Shown: positions 19,554 to 28,360 of the stretch, one piece after another
How the letters are laid out: the number at the start of each line of letters is the position of its first letter
Numbering within the stretch: position 1 is the first letter of the stretch
Source: Streptomyces bikiniensis
GTDB lineage: Bacteria > Actinomycetota > Actinomycetes > Streptomycetales > Streptomycetaceae
Length of the DNA: 64,000 nt
Direction: 5' to 3'
Assembly: GCA_000716465.1 (NCBI GenBank)
Contig: JNWL01000015.1
Coordinates: forward strand, 82,019-146,018
Translations under genes and position numbers: made by a program
The notes under the pieces: generated by a model
Told to the model about the DNA's origin: nothing
Databases searched by the model: none
Seen by the model: only the letters and a program-made list of their open reading frames with translations

Positions 19554-19614
19554 GTGTTTAGGTGCGTCTGACGCTTTTCCTATTGACACACCGACCACGG
19601 GGGAGTGGTTCCGC

Positions 19615-19926
19615 ATGCCCAACGGAGGGTTCTGCAAGCTGCCGGGAGGCAGCGTGGTCGTGGCCATAGGGCTGCCCAGCCCGGCCGGCGACGGCGCCAC
19701 GGTCCGGTTCCTGGTCCACGCGGCGAACCGGGCCCGCGCCCTGACCCGGCTGCGGAACCTGGGGCTGCGCGCGGTCTACCTCCGGGGGAACACCGAGCCG
19801 CCCACGCCGGACGAGGTGACCGCCGTCCTGCACCACCCCGACGGCCTGCTGTGGAAGTCCACCCCGGGCGCCGCCCAGGAGCTCTGGCACCCGGCCCGCT
19901 CCCTGCCCCGGGGCCGCGCCGCCTAG
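19615..19926 (+). CDS. Hypothetical 103-residue protein
   Basis: A small soluble protein opens MPNGGFCKLPGGSVVVAIGL and contains RALTRLRNLGLRAVYLRGN and a DEVTAVLHHPDGLLWKS segment. GGGGGAG precedes the ATG by 9 bp. An earlier in-frame ATG at 19516 would lie inside the upstream terminator, so the later start is used. The family is not recognised. Confidence 0.65.
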   Translation: MPNGGFCKLPGGSVVVAIGLPSPAGDGATVRFLVHAANRARALTRLRNLGLRAVYLRGNTEPPTPDEVTAVLHHPDGLLWKSTPGAAQELWHPARSLPRGRAA

Positions 19927-19957
19927 GACCTGTCCGGCGGAGCCCCGGTGGACGGTC

Positions 19958-20554
19958 TCAGACGACCGGCTTGCCGGTCAGCCGCACGCCCGCCGCCCGC
20001 AGCTCCTCCAGGGCCCGCTCCGTCGTCGCCCCGGCCACGCCGGCCGTCAGGTCGAGCAGCACATGGGTCCGGAAGCCCTCCCGGGCCGCGTCCAGGGCCG
20101 TCGCCCGGACGCAGTGGTCGGTGGCGATGCCCACCACGTCGACCTCGGCGACGTCCCGCTCGCGCAGCCACTCCGCGAGCGTCAGGCCGTTCTCGTCCCG
20201 CCCCTCGAAGCCGCTGTACGCGGCGTCGTACGCGCCCTTGTCGAAGACGGCGTCGATCGCCCCGCTGGCGACGGCGGGCGCGAAGTTGGGGTGGAAGCCC
20301 ACGCCCTCCGTGCCCGCCACGCAGTGCACGGGCCAGGAGGTGACGTAGTCCGGCTCCTCGCCGGGCGCGGCGAAGTGCGCCCCCGGGTCCACGTGGTGGT
20401 CGCGGGTGGCGACGACGTGCCGGTAGGAGGTGCCCGCCGTCTGGCCGACCAGGTCGGTGATGGCGGCGGCGACGTCCGCCCCGCCCCTCACCGCGAGGCT
20501 GCCGCCCTCGCAGAAGTCGTTCTGAACGTCCACAACGATCAATGCGCGGTGCAT
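19958..20554 (-). CDS. pncA: Nicotinamidase (isochorismatase family)
   Basis: This enzyme hydrolyses nicotinamide to nicotinate for NAD salvage. Its 198 residues show the family triad: Asp in VVDVQNDF (residue 9), Lys in FDKGAYDAAYSGF and the nucleophilic Cys in GIATDHCVRATALDA. Metal-binding Asp/His residues lie in ATRDHHVDPGAHF. GAAGGA lies upstream of the ATG. It lies downstream of pncB in the same direction, the next enzyme of the pathway, but a hairpin separates them. Confidence 0.93.
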   Translation of the reverse strand: MHRALIVVDVQNDFCEGGSLAVRGGADVAAAITDLVGQTAGTSYRHVVATRDHHVDPGAHFAAPGEEPDYVTSWPVHCVAGTEGVGFHPNFAPAVASGAIDAVFDKGAYDAAYSGFEGRDENGLTLAEWLRERDVAEVDVVGIATDHCVRATALDAAREGFRTHVLLDLTAGVAGATTERALEELRAAGVRLTGKPVV

Positions 20555-20605
20555 GGCGGGTGTCCTTCGGCGGGTCGGAGGGGGTGGGATCGAGCCTAGA
20601 GACTT

Positions 20606-20625
20606 CCCCTCCCCTTCGGGAGGGG
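20606..20625 (-). terminator. Hairpin between pncB and pncA
   Basis: CCCCTCCC and GGGAGGGG arms close a CTTC loop. It probably terminates or attenuates pncB transcripts before pncA. Confidence 0.5.
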
Positions 20626-20690
20626 GCGCCCCGGGCCGACTACGGCGGCTACGCCGTCCTGCGGAGGCGTACGGACCGGACGCGCGGGCG

Positions 20691-22019
20691 TCAGGCGTAC
20701 TCGGTCGGCAGCACCGGCTCGCCGCGCGAGAGCTGGACCGCCGACATCGGCAGCCCGGCGCGGGCCGCGATGTGCCGGGACCTCGCGGCCTCCAGCGGCT
20801 CGCGCCCCACCACCTGCCCGCTCTCGACCAGTCGAACCAGGAGCTGCCGGTCGGCGAGGTCCGCCGGGACGGCCCCGGTGCCCACGACCTCCGCCTCGGC
20901 GACGCCGGCCGCGTCGGTCCTGCGGGCCGCCCACTTGCGCCCGCCGACCGAGGCCTTGCCGCCCAGGGACTTCTTGGCCACCGGCACCAGCGGCGCCTTC
21001 GGGTCCGCCGAGGCGGCCCGCGCGACCAGCTTGTAGACCATGGAGCAGGTCGGGTGGCCGCTGCCGGTGACCAGCTGCGTGCCCACCCCGTACGCGTCGA
21101 CCGGGGCCGCCGCGAGCGAGGCGATGGCGTACTCGTCCAGGTCCGAGGTGACGACGATCCTCGTGTTCCGGGCGCCCAGCTCGTCCAGCTGCGCCCGCAC
21201 CCGGTGGGCGACCAGCAGCAGGTCGCCGGAGTCGATCCGGACGGCTCCGAGCTCGGGCCCGGCCACCTCGACGGCGGTCCGGACGGCCTCGGCCACGTCG
21301 TAGGTGTCGACGAGCAGGGTCGTACCGCGCCCCAGGGTCTCGACCTGCGCCCGGAAGGCGTCCTTCTCGCTGTCGTGGAGCAGGGTGAAGGCGTGGGCGG
21401 AGGTGCCGACGGTCGGGATGCCGTAGCGGAAGCCGGCCGCCAGGTCCGAGGTCGAGTCGAAGCCGCCGACGTAGGCGGCGCGGGAGGCGGCGACGGCCGC
21501 CAGCTCGTGGGTGCGCCGGGCGCCCATCTCGATCAGGCCCCGCCCGCCGGCCACGGCCGACATGCGGGAGGCGGCGGCCGCGATGGCCGAGTCGTGGTTG
21601 AGGATCGAGAGGATCACGGTCTCCAGGAGCACGCACTCCGCGAAGGAGCCCTCGACCCGCAGGACGGGGGAGCCGGGGAAGTACACCTCGCCCTCGGGGT
21701 AGCCCCAGACGTCGCCGGTGAAGCGGTAGCGGGACAGCCACTCCAGGGTCGGTTCGTCGACGATGGAGCGCTCGCGCAGGAACTCCAGGACGGCCGGGTC
21801 GAACCGGAAGTTCTCGACGGCGTCCAGGACCCGCCCGACGCCCGCGAGGACTCCGTAGCGCCGCCCTTCCGGCAGCCTCCGGGTGAAGACCTCGAAGACG
21901 GAGCGCCGGTCGGCGGTGCCGCCCCTGAGGGCCGCCTGGAGCATGGTCAGCTCGTACTGATCCGTGAAGAGCGCCGTCGACGGAACGTCCACCGGCAGCC
22001 CAAGGTCCGCAGCGTTCAT
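20691..22019 (-). CDS. pncB: Nicotinate phosphoribosyltransferase
   Basis: A 442-residue protein makes nicotinate mononucleotide from nicotinate, PRPP and ATP. Diagnostic segments are TDQYELTMLQAAL near the N-terminus, GGFDSTSDLAAGFRYGIPTVGTSAHAF (with the His that becomes phosphorylated in this family), VRIDSGDLL and VDAYGVGTQLVT. The ATG is preceded on its strand by TAGCAT and 7 bp, suggesting a leaderless transcript, with a 25-bp palindrome covering the promoter. It is divergent from clpS, as in M. tuberculosis Rv1330c/Rv1331. Confidence 0.95.
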   Translation of the reverse strand: MNAADLGLPVDVPSTALFTDQYELTMLQAALRGGTADRRSVFEVFTRRLPEGRRYGVLAGVGRVLDAVENFRFDPAVLEFLRERSIVDEPTLEWLSRYRFTGDVWGYPEGEVYFPGSPVLRVEGSFAECVLLETVILSILNHDSAIAAAASRMSAVAGGRGLIEMGARRTHELAAVAASRAAYVGGFDSTSDLAAGFRYGIPTVGTSAHAFTLLHDSEKDAFRAQVETLGRGTTLLVDTYDVAEAVRTAVEVAGPELGAVRIDSGDLLLVAHRVRAQLDELGARNTRIVVTSDLDEYAIASLAAAPVDAYGVGTQLVTGSGHPTCSMVYKLVARAASADPKAPLVPVAKKSLGGKASVGGRKWAARRTDAAGVAEAEVVGTGAVPADLADRQLLVRLVESGQVVGREPLEAARSRHIAARAGLPMSAVQLSRGEPVLPTEYA

Positions 22020-22036
22020 GGCAGTGATGCTAGCGC

Positions 22037-22061
22037 AGAAATCGTCAGAGTGACGATTTCT
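22037..22061. promoter_or_regulatory. Near-perfect 25-bp palindrome upstream of pncB
   Basis: Perfect 11-bp arms (22037-22047 and 22051-22061; core ATCGTCA and TGACGAT) with a 3-bp centre begin 18 bp before the pncB start. It spans the -35 region of the predicted promoter. A repressor of NAD salvage, for example of the NrtR type, is inferred; the motif itself was not recognised. Confidence 0.75.
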
Positions 22062-22144
22062 AGGTCCGCCGCCGGTTCCGCGCCCGCCCCGGAGGCGCGG
22101 CCCCGTTTGTGCGAGGGACCCCCCGGGGTGGCAGCATGGGGTGA

Positions 22145-22450
22145 GTGAGCGTCGCGCCTATTGAGATCGAACGTACGGAACCGGCCGAGGGGGTCTCCGC
22201 GGTCGTCGAACCGGACGTGCCCTGGGTGACCCTCGTGCACAACGATCCGGTCAACCTGATGAGCTACGTGACCTACGTCTTCCAGTCGTACTTCGGATAC
22301 TCCAAGGACAAGGCGCACAAGCTGATGCTCGACGTGCACCACAAGGGCCGCGCGGTGGTCTCCAGCGGCACCCGCGAGGAGATGGAGCGGGACGTGCAGG
22401 CGATGCACGGCTACGGACTCTGGGCGACCCTCACCCAGGACCGCGGCTGA
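22145..22450 (+). CDS. clpS: ATP-dependent Clp protease adaptor ClpS
   Basis: A 101-residue adaptor delivers N-degron substrates to the ClpCP or ClpAP unfoldase. The core [20 protein letters not shown] and the following [18 protein letters not shown] are the ClpS fold with its Asn-Asp substrate-binding pair; the acidic N-terminal extension is normal. The GTG start is used. The stop overlaps the next gene's ATG by one base, so the two are coupled. Confidence 0.95.
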   Translation: MSVAPIEIERTEPAEGVSAVVEPDVPWVTLVHNDPVNLMSYVTYVFQSYFGYSKDKAHKLMLDVHHKGRAVVSSGTREEMERDVQAMHGYGLWATLTQDRG

Positions 22451-23037
22451 TGGCCGGCCGCTTCGAGGCCCTGGCCGGCGGTGGCGCGGCCGTCGCCCTC
22501 GACGACGTCGAGATCTCCATCCTCCGCTCCCTCGCCGTGCAGCTCATGGAGCTGATCGGGCCGGGCGACGAGCCCGCCGCCGACGCGGACCCGCTGGCCG
22601 CGCTCTTCGCCGAGGGGCCCAGCGAACCCCCGTCCGACCCCGCCCTGCGGCGCCTCTTCCCCGACGCGTACGGGGACGACACCGAGGAGTTGCGGGCGGC
22701 CGCCTCCGACTTCCGCCGCTACACCGAGAACGACCTGCGGGCCCGCAAGCGCGAGGACGCCCTCGTGGTGGTGCGCGCCCTGGACTCCCTCTCCGCCGAG
22801 GCGGCGGGGGAGGGCGGCGCGGTCCTCAAGCTCGGTCCGGACGAGTCCCGGGCCTGGCTCGGCACGCTCAACGACCTCCGGCTGACCATCGGCACCCGCC
22901 TGGAGGTCTCGGACGACGAGGAGAGCGAACGGCTCTACCGGCTGCCGGACTCCGACCCGCGCAAGCCGATGGTGATGGCGTACCTCTGGCTGGGCGCCCT
23001 CCAGGAGTCCCTCGTGGAGACCCTGCTCCCCTCCTGA
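22450..23037 (+). CDS. DUF2017 family protein
   Basis: A 195-residue acidic helical protein of the actinobacterial DUF2017 family, which habitually follows clpS (as Rv1332 follows Rv1331). The family function is unknown; linkage suggests a role with ClpS or proteolysis. Segments seen include DDVEISILRSLAVQLMELIG and RAWLGTLNDLRLTIGTRLEV. Overlap with clpS implies equal expression. Confidence 0.85.
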   Translation: MAGRFEALAGGGAAVALDDVEISILRSLAVQLMELIGPGDEPAADADPLAALFAEGPSEPPSDPALRRLFPDAYGDDTEELRAAASDFRRYTENDLRARKREDALVVVRALDSLSAEAAGEGGAVLKLGPDESRAWLGTLNDLRLTIGTRLEVSDDEESERLYRLPDSDPRKPMVMAYLWLGALQESLVETLLPS

Positions 23038-23368
23038 GGGGACCCGCCGGAACCGAGACGACACGGGCCGTTCGCTCAGCGGACGCTCAAATCCGGATAA
23101 CGAATGCGTTATGCGAGCGTCCGCTTGGCCCTCTTGAATCCGGTACGTCCGTATTTTTATGTGACCCGCGCCACGCGCATCTCCCTCGATCACCCCCCGG
23201 CCCGTGATAAATCTTCACGACCGCTCGGGGACGCCACCCCTGTTCCCGAGGGCGCTCGGGCCGGCTGACCGCCGGTGGCACTCCATCCACATCCGGGGGG
23301 ATCAGGATCTGGTCCGCGGCAGACGCACTCGCAGTCGCGCGGATCAGCATGGAGAAAGGCGCACCACC
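23038..23368 (+). promoter_or_regulatory. Permease upstream region with a possible promoter and inverted repeat
   Basis: No gene is supported here. A 16-bp element with ATAACG/CGTTAT arms (23097-23112) precedes a possible -35 TTGAAT and -10 TTATGT separated by 17 bp (about 23133-23161). That would give a leader of about 200 nt before the permease. No riboswitch class was recognised in it. Confidence 0.35.
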
Positions 23369-24796
23369 ATGACCTCTGTGCAGGTCGACAAGCAGCACGA
23401 CGGCACCGACGGGGCCGTGGGCGGCGGCGAGGGCTACCAGCGTGGCCTCGGCGCCCGGCAGATCCAGATGATCGCGATCGGCGGTGCCATCGGCACCGGC
23501 CTCTTCCTCGGCGCGGGCAAGGCCATCCACAAGGCCGGACCCAGCCTCATCCTGGCCTACGCGATCGCGGGCCTGGTCATCTTCTTCATCATGCGGGCCC
23601 TGGGCGAGCTGCTCATGTACCGCCCCGTGTCCGGCTCCTTCGCGGAGTACGCGCGCGAGTTCATCGGCCCGTTCTGGGGCTTCGTGACCGGCTGGACGTA
23701 CTGGCTCTTCTGGGTCGTCACCGGCATCACCGAGGTCACCGCCGCGGCCACCTACATGACGTACTGGTGGAACATCCCGCAGTGGGTCTCCGCCCTCGTC
23801 TTCACCGTGATCCTCTACGGCGCCAACCTGATCTCCGTGAAGCTCTTCGGCGAGCTGGAGTTCTGGTTCTCCATGGTCAAGGTCACCGCGATCATCGGCA
23901 TGATCCTGATCTGCGCCGGCATCCTGACCGTCGGCTTCTCCGACGCCGGCGACACCGCGACCGTCGCCCACCTGTGGAACCAGGGCGGCTTCTTCCCGAA
24001 CGGCGTCGGCAGCACCCTGATGACGCTCCAGATCGTGATGTTCGCCTTCCTCGCCGTCGAGCTGGTCGGCGTCACCGCCGGCGAGTCCAAGGACCCGAAG
24101 ACCGTCCTGCCCAAGGCCATCAACACCGTGCCGTGGCGCATCGCCGTCTTCTACGTCGGCGCCCTGATCATGATCCTGTCGGTCGTGCCGTGGACCGAGT
24201 TCCAGCCGGGCGTCTCCCCGTTCGTCGCCGCCTTCGAGAAGATGGGCCTCGGCGTCGGCGCCGCCATCGTCAACTTCGTCGTCCTGACCGCGGCCCTGTC
24301 CTCCTGCAACTCGGGCATGTACTCCACCGGCCGCATGCTGCGCGACCTCGCGCTCAACGGCCAGGGCCCGAAGGTCTTCACGAAGCTCACCAAGAGCGGC
24401 ACCCCGCTGCTCGGCCTGACCTTCTCGGCCTCGCTGATGCTCGTCGGCGTCTGGATCAACTACGTCGCCCCCGGCAAGGCCTTCGAGTACGTCGTCTCCT
24501 TCGCCACCATCTCCGGCATGTGGGCCTGGATCATGATCCTGGTCTGCCAGATCCGCTACCGCGCCAAGGCGAACCGCGGCGAACTCCCCGAGTCCACGTT
24601 CAAGGCCCCCGGAGCCCCCTTCACCAGCTGGTTCGCGCTCCTCTTCATCGGCATGGTCATCGTGATGATGGGCATCGACGAGGGCGCCCGCGTCTCGCTC
24701 TACTGCGCGCCGGTCTGGGGCCTGATCCTGGGCGTCTCGTACCTGGTCCTGAAGTCCCGCAACCCCGAGGGCGCGGCCTTCGCCAAGCGCTCCTAG
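23369..24796 (+). CDS. Amino acid permease, APC superfamily (AAT family)
   Basis: A 475-residue proton-coupled amino acid importer with 12 predicted helices. The helix-1 motif IAIGGAIGTGLFLGAGKAI, the MRALGELLMYRPVSGSFAEY segment and AVELVGVTAGESKDP are typical of the CycA/AnsP/GabP group. The substrate cannot be chosen between D-amino acids, asparagine and GABA. The ATG has AAAGG 9 bp upstream; an upstream in-frame start would add a non-homologous stretch. It lies between DUF2017 and mec, where M. tuberculosis has a peptidase gene. Confidence 0.9.
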   Translation: MTSVQVDKQHDGTDGAVGGGEGYQRGLGARQIQMIAIGGAIGTGLFLGAGKAIHKAGPSLILAYAIAGLVIFFIMRALGELLMYRPVSGSFAEYAREFIGPFWGFVTGWTYWLFWVVTGITEVTAAATYMTYWWNIPQWVSALVFTVILYGANLISVKLFGELEFWFSMVKVTAIIGMILICAGILTVGFSDAGDTATVAHLWNQGGFFPNGVGSTLMTLQIVMFAFLAVELVGVTAGESKDPKTVLPKAINTVPWRIAVFYVGALIMILSVVPWTEFQPGVSPFVAAFEKMGLGVGAAIVNFVVLTAALSSCNSGMYSTGRMLRDLALNGQGPKVFTKLTKSGTPLLGLTFSASLMLVGVWINYVAPGKAFEYVVSFATISGMWAWIMILVCQIRYRAKANRGELPESTFKAPGAPFTSWFALLFIGMVIVMMGIDEGARVSLYCAPVWGLILGVSYLVLKSRNPEGAAFAKRS

Positions 24797-24816
24797 CGCA
24801 CACCGTCCCAGCATGC

Positions 24817-24853
24817 GGGCCCCGCCGTACCACTCCTCGGTACGGCGGGGCCC
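24817..24853 (+). terminator. Terminator after the permease
   Basis: Perfect 15-bp arms (24817-24831 and 24839-24853), 7-base loop, 20 bp after the stop. Confidence 0.8.
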
Positions 24854-24872
24854 CTCTGCTTATCCTGTCGCC

Positions 24873-25301
24873 ATGCTGACCATCACCCGGGCCCTGTACG
24901 ACCAGATCGTGGAACACGCGCGCGCGGACCACCCGGACGAGGCCTGCGGCGTGGTCGCGGGCCCGGCCGGCAGCGGCCGCCCCGAGCGGTTCATCCCCAT
25001 GCTGAACGCCGCCCGCTCGCCCACCTTCTACGAGTTCGACTCCGCGGACCTGCTCAAGCTCTACCGCGAGATGGACGACCGGGACGAGGAGCCCGTGATC
25101 GTCTACCACTCGCACACCGCGACCGAGGCCTACCCGTCCCGCACGGACATCACGTACGCCAACGAGCCGCACGCCCACTACGTCCTCGTCTCCACCGCCG
25201 ACACCGACGGCGCCGGACCCTTCCAGTTCCGCTCCTTCACCATCGTCGAGGGCGTGGTGACCGAGGAGGAGGTCGAGGTCGTCGAGGCGTACGCCGCCTG
25301 A
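24873..25301 (+). CDS. mec: JAMM/MPN+ zinc metalloprotease, Mec-like
   Basis: A 142-residue JAB1/MPN domain enzyme. The zinc motif is visible as Glu23, then HSH (His79, His81), Ser89 and Asp92, that is HxHx7Sx2D. In M. tuberculosis, Mec (Rv1334) releases cysteine from the sulfur carrier CysO after CysM has built it on the carboxyl end. The ATG has TATCCT 6 bp upstream and no ribosome site, so the transcript is probably leaderless. Here it is separated from cysO-cysM by the btuFCD operon. Confidence 0.88.
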   Translation: MLTITRALYDQIVEHARADHPDEACGVVAGPAGSGRPERFIPMLNAARSPTFYEFDSADLLKLYREMDDRDEEPVIVYHSHTATEAYPSRTDITYANEPHAHYVLVSTADTDGAGPFQFRSFTIVEGVVTEEEVEVVEAYAA

Positions 25302-25310
25302 GACACTGAC

Positions 25311-25420
25311 CCGGAACCCGGGCGGCAGGACCCAGGAAGCCGGTGCGAATCCGGCACGGTCCCGCCACTGTGACCGGCGTCCCAGGACGCCGGGAGCCAG
25401 GAACTGGCCTGCCGCCTCCC
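25311..25420 (+). ncRNA. Cobalamin riboswitch
   Basis: The conserved core GCCGGTGCGAATCCGGCACG, the GCCACTGTGA segment (about 25363) and the B12 box AGCCAGGAACTGGCC (25395-25409) are all present in the correct order. It precedes btuF by 45 bp. A short CGGGGA/TCCCCG hairpin (25430-25449) just before the AGGAGG ribosome site may be the expression platform, giving translational repression when B12 is bound. Confidence 0.95.
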
Positions 25421-25465
25421 ACCACCGAACGGGGACGTGGAAATCCCCGGAGGAGGCACACCGCC

Positions 25466-26443
25466 ATGTCCTGGCCCCGCCGCGTCCTGCTGCCCGCAGC
25501 CGCCCTCGTCCCCCTGCTCGCCGGCTGCTCGGCCCCCGCGGAGCAGAAGCCCGCGGCGAAGGCCGCCCCCGGCTTCCCGTACACCGTCACCAACTGCGGC
25601 GTGAAGGACACCTTCCAGGCCCCGCCGAAGCGCGTGGTCACCATGAACCAGCACGTCACCGAGATCATGATCGCCCTCGGCCTGGAGAAGTCCCTCGTCG
25701 GCACCGCCTACCTGGACGACGCCGTCCTGCCCGCCTACAGGAAGGCGTACGACTCCGTCCCCGTCCTCGCGAAGGAGTACCCCTCCAAGGAGGCCCTGCT
25801 CGCCGCGAACCCCGACTTCGTCTACGGCGGTTACGCCTCCGCCTTCGACGCCAAGGACGGGCGCAGCCGCGACGACCTGAAGAAGGCGGGCATATCCACC
25901 CGCCTCAACACCGAGTACTGCCCCTCCGGCAAGACCTCCGTCGACGACCTCTACCGGGAGGTGACCGAGGTCGGCCGCACCTTCGGCGTCCCCGACCGCG
26001 CCGAGAAGTGGATCGCCGGGGCCCGCGCCGCCATCGCCGCCAACGAGAAGCGCCTCAAGGGCGTCGAACCCGTCTCCGTCTTCGTCTACGACAGCGGCGA
26101 CAAGACCGCCTTCACCGCCGGCGGCAAGGGCATGGGCAACGAGCTGATCACCCGCGCCGGCGGCCGGAACGTCTTCTCCGACCTCGACAAGCCCTTCGGC
26201 GACGCCGCCTGGGAGGAGGTCGTCGCCCGCAGGCCCGAGGTCGTCGTCATCTACGACTACGGCTCCACCACCGTCGAGCAGAAGAAGAAGCGGCTCCTGG
26301 ACGACCCCGCCCTCAAGGACGTCCCCGCGATCAAGAACCGCCGGTTCGCCGTGATGCCCCTCTCCGACGCGGTCCTCGGCGTCCGCGTCCCCGCCGCCGT
26401 CGAGAAGCTGGCCGCCCAGCTCCACCCGGCCGCCGCCCGATGA
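25466..26443 (+). CDS. btuF: Cobalamin ABC transporter, substrate-binding lipoprotein
   Basis: A 325-residue lipoprotein. The signal peptide ends in the lipobox LLAGC, followed by a class III periplasmic-binding fold (RVVTMNQHVTEIMIALGL, then NPDFVYGGYASAF, then NVFSDLDKPFGDAAWEEV). It captures corrinoid outside the membrane for BtuC/BtuD. AGGAGG lies 10 bp before the ATG. The family alone could bind iron siderophores, but the cobalamin riboswitch settles the substrate. Its stop overlaps btuC (ATGA). Confidence 0.92.
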   Translation: MSWPRRVLLPAAALVPLLAGCSAPAEQKPAAKAAPGFPYTVTNCGVKDTFQAPPKRVVTMNQHVTEIMIALGLEKSLVGTAYLDDAVLPAYRKAYDSVPVLAKEYPSKEALLAANPDFVYGGYASAFDAKDGRSRDDLKKAGISTRLNTEYCPSGKTSVDDLYREVTEVGRTFGVPDRAEKWIAGARAAIAANEKRLKGVEPVSVFVYDSGDKTAFTAGGKGMGNELITRAGGRNVFSDLDKPFGDAAWEEVVARRPEVVVIYDYGSTTVEQKKKRLLDDPALKDVPAIKNRRFAVMPLSDAVLGVRVPAAVEKLAAQLHPAAAR

Positions 26444-27534
26444 GCACCGGGACCCGCGCCCCCGGCCCCACGGAGAAGCAGACGGTTCCGGCGCGGGTCC
26501 CGCGCCCCCGGCCCCCCGCCGGCCGCCTGCGCCACTCCGCCGTCGTCGCCGGGCTCCTGGTCGCCCTGGCCGCCGCCGTCCTCGCCTCCCTCGCCCTCGG
26601 CTCCGTCCGCATCCCGCCCGGTCAGGTGATCGACGCCCTGACCGGCCGGGCCGGCCCCTCCCCGTACCGGACGATCGTCCTCGACGTACGGCTGCCCCGG
26701 GTCCTGCTCGGCGTCGTCGTCGGCGCCGGACTCGCCGTCGTCGGCGCCGTCCTCCAGGCCCTCGTCCGCAACCGGCTCGCCGACCCCTTCCTCCTCGGGA
26801 TCTCCTCCGGCGCCTCCGCCGGAGCCGTCCTCGTGCTCGTCGTCGGCATCGGGGGAGGGGTCACCACCACCCTCGCCCTGCCCGCCGGGGCCTTCGCCGG
26901 AGCCCTGGCCTCCCTCGTCCTCGTCTACGGACTCGCCCGCCGCGGCGGCACCATGACCGGCCCCCGGCTCGTCCTCGCCGGCGTCGCCGTCTCGTACGTC
27001 CTCTCCGCCCTCACCACCCTGATCCTGGCCGCCGCCGGCCGCCCCGAGCACTTCCGCGAGGCGCTGTACTGGTCCCTCGGCGGCCTCGGCAGCGCCCGCT
27101 GGGACACCCTCGTCCTGCCCGCCGCCGTCCTGGTCCTCGGCCTCGGCCTCCTGCTCGCCCTCGCCCGCCCGCTCGACCTGCTCCTCGTCGGCGAGGAGGA
27201 CGCCACCGCCCTCGGCCTCGACACCGCCCGCTTCCGCGCCGCCGTCTTCGTCCTCGTCTCCCTCGTCACCGCCGTCATGGTCGCCGCGAGCGGGGCCGTC
27301 GGCTTCATCGGCCTCATGGCCCCGCACGCCGCCCGGCTCGCCGTCGGCGCCCCGCACCGCCGCCTGCTTCCCGTCGCCGCGCTCGGCGGCGCGGTCGCCC
27401 TGGTCCTCGCCGACCTCGGCGCCCGGACCCTCATCGCCCCCCAGGACCTCCCCGTCGGCGTCCTCACCGCCCTCATCGGCGGCCCGTTCTTCCTCTGGCT
27501 GATGCGCCGCCGCCCCGAAGGAGCTCCCCTGTGA
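26440..27534 (+). CDS. btuC: Cobalamin ABC transporter permease
   Basis: A 364-residue FecCD-family permease with about 10 helices. Conserved stretches are DVRLPRVLLGVVVGAGLAVV, NRLADPFLLGISSGAS and the coupling region GFIGLMAPHAARLAVG. It forms the membrane channel of the importer. Start and stop overlap both neighbours by 4 bp, so btuFCD is translated as a unit. A Pro/Arg-rich 30-residue N-terminal extension precedes helix 1. Confidence 0.93.
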   Translation: MSTGTRAPGPTEKQTVPARVPRPRPPAGRLRHSAVVAGLLVALAAAVLASLALGSVRIPPGQVIDALTGRAGPSPYRTIVLDVRLPRVLLGVVVGAGLAVVGAVLQALVRNRLADPFLLGISSGASAGAVLVLVVGIGGGVTTTLALPAGAFAGALASLVLVYGLARRGGTMTGPRLVLAGVAVSYVLSALTTLILAAAGRPEHFREALYWSLGGLGSARWDTLVLPAAVLVLGLGLLLALARPLDLLLVGEEDATALGLDTARFRAAVFVLVSLVTAVMVAASGAVGFIGLMAPHAARLAVGAPHRRLLPVAALGGAVALVLADLGARTLIAPQDLPVGVLTALIGGPFFLWLMRRRPEGAPL

Positions 27535-28316
27535 CCGAACTGCGCCTGGAGGGACTCGCGTACGAGGACCGCCTCCGCTCCGTCGACCTCACCGTCCGCC
27601 CCGGCGAGACCGTCGGCCTCATCGGCCCCAACGGCAGCGGCAAGACCACCCTCCTGCGCTGCGTCTACGGCACCCTCGCCCCCACCGGCGGACGCGCCCT
27701 CCTCGACGGCGACGACCTGCGCGCCCTCGGCCCCAAGGCCCGCGCCCGCCGCGTCGCCACCGTCCCCCAGGACACCGGCACCGACTTCGAACTCACCGTC
27801 CGCGAACTGGTCGCCCTCGGCCGCTCCCCGCACAAGCGCTTCTGGGAGGGCGACACCGCCCCCGACCGCGAGCACGCGGACGCCGCCCTCGCCCGCGTCG
27901 GCCTCACCGGCTTCGCCGACCGCCCGTACCCCACGCTCTCCGGCGGCGAGCGCCAGCGCGCCCTGGTCGCCCGCGCCCTCGTGCAGGACCCGGCCCTGCT
28001 CGTCCTCGACGAGCCCACCAACCACCTGGACATCCGCCACCAACTGGACGTCCTCGCCCTCGTCCGCGCGCTCGGCACCACCAACCTGCTCGCCCTGCAC
28101 GACCTCAACCTGGCGGGGGCGTACTGCGACCGGATCTACGTCCTGGAGCGCGGCCGGGTCGTCACCGGCGGCACCCCCGCCGAGGTCCTCACCCCGGCCC
28201 TCCTCGACGCGGTCTACGGCGTGGACGCCGAGGTCGTTCCGCACCCCAGGACCGGCAGTCCGACCGTCGTCTACCTGCACGGTCCGGCAGGCGGTCAGGA
28301 AGCATCCACCATGTGA
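27531..28316 (+). CDS. btuD: Cobalamin ABC transporter ATPase
   Basis: A 261-residue ATP-binding subunit with Walker A GPNGSGKTT, ABC signature LSGGERQR, Walker B LLVLDEPTNHLD and switch His in LLALHDLNLA. It powers cobalamin import through BtuC. The GTG start overlaps the btuC stop by 4 bp. Confidence 0.94.
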   Translation: MTELRLEGLAYEDRLRSVDLTVRPGETVGLIGPNGSGKTTLLRCVYGTLAPTGGRALLDGDDLRALGPKARARRVATVPQDTGTDFELTVRELVALGRSPHKRFWEGDTAPDREHADAALARVGLTGFADRPYPTLSGGERQRALVARALVQDPALLVLDEPTNHLDIRHQLDVLALVRALGTTNLLALHDLNLAGAYCDRIYVLERGRVVTGGTPAEVLTPALLDAVYGVDAEVVPHPRTGSPTVVYLHGPAGGQEASTM

Positions 28317-28360
28317 GATCACATTCCGGAACCCGGACCGGGAATCGATACGATGAGCCC

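Noticed and set aside
23097..23112. Riboswitch upstream of the permease
   Set aside because: Only a short inverted repeat and possible promoter boxes are visible; no conserved riboswitch core was found in the 200-nt leader.
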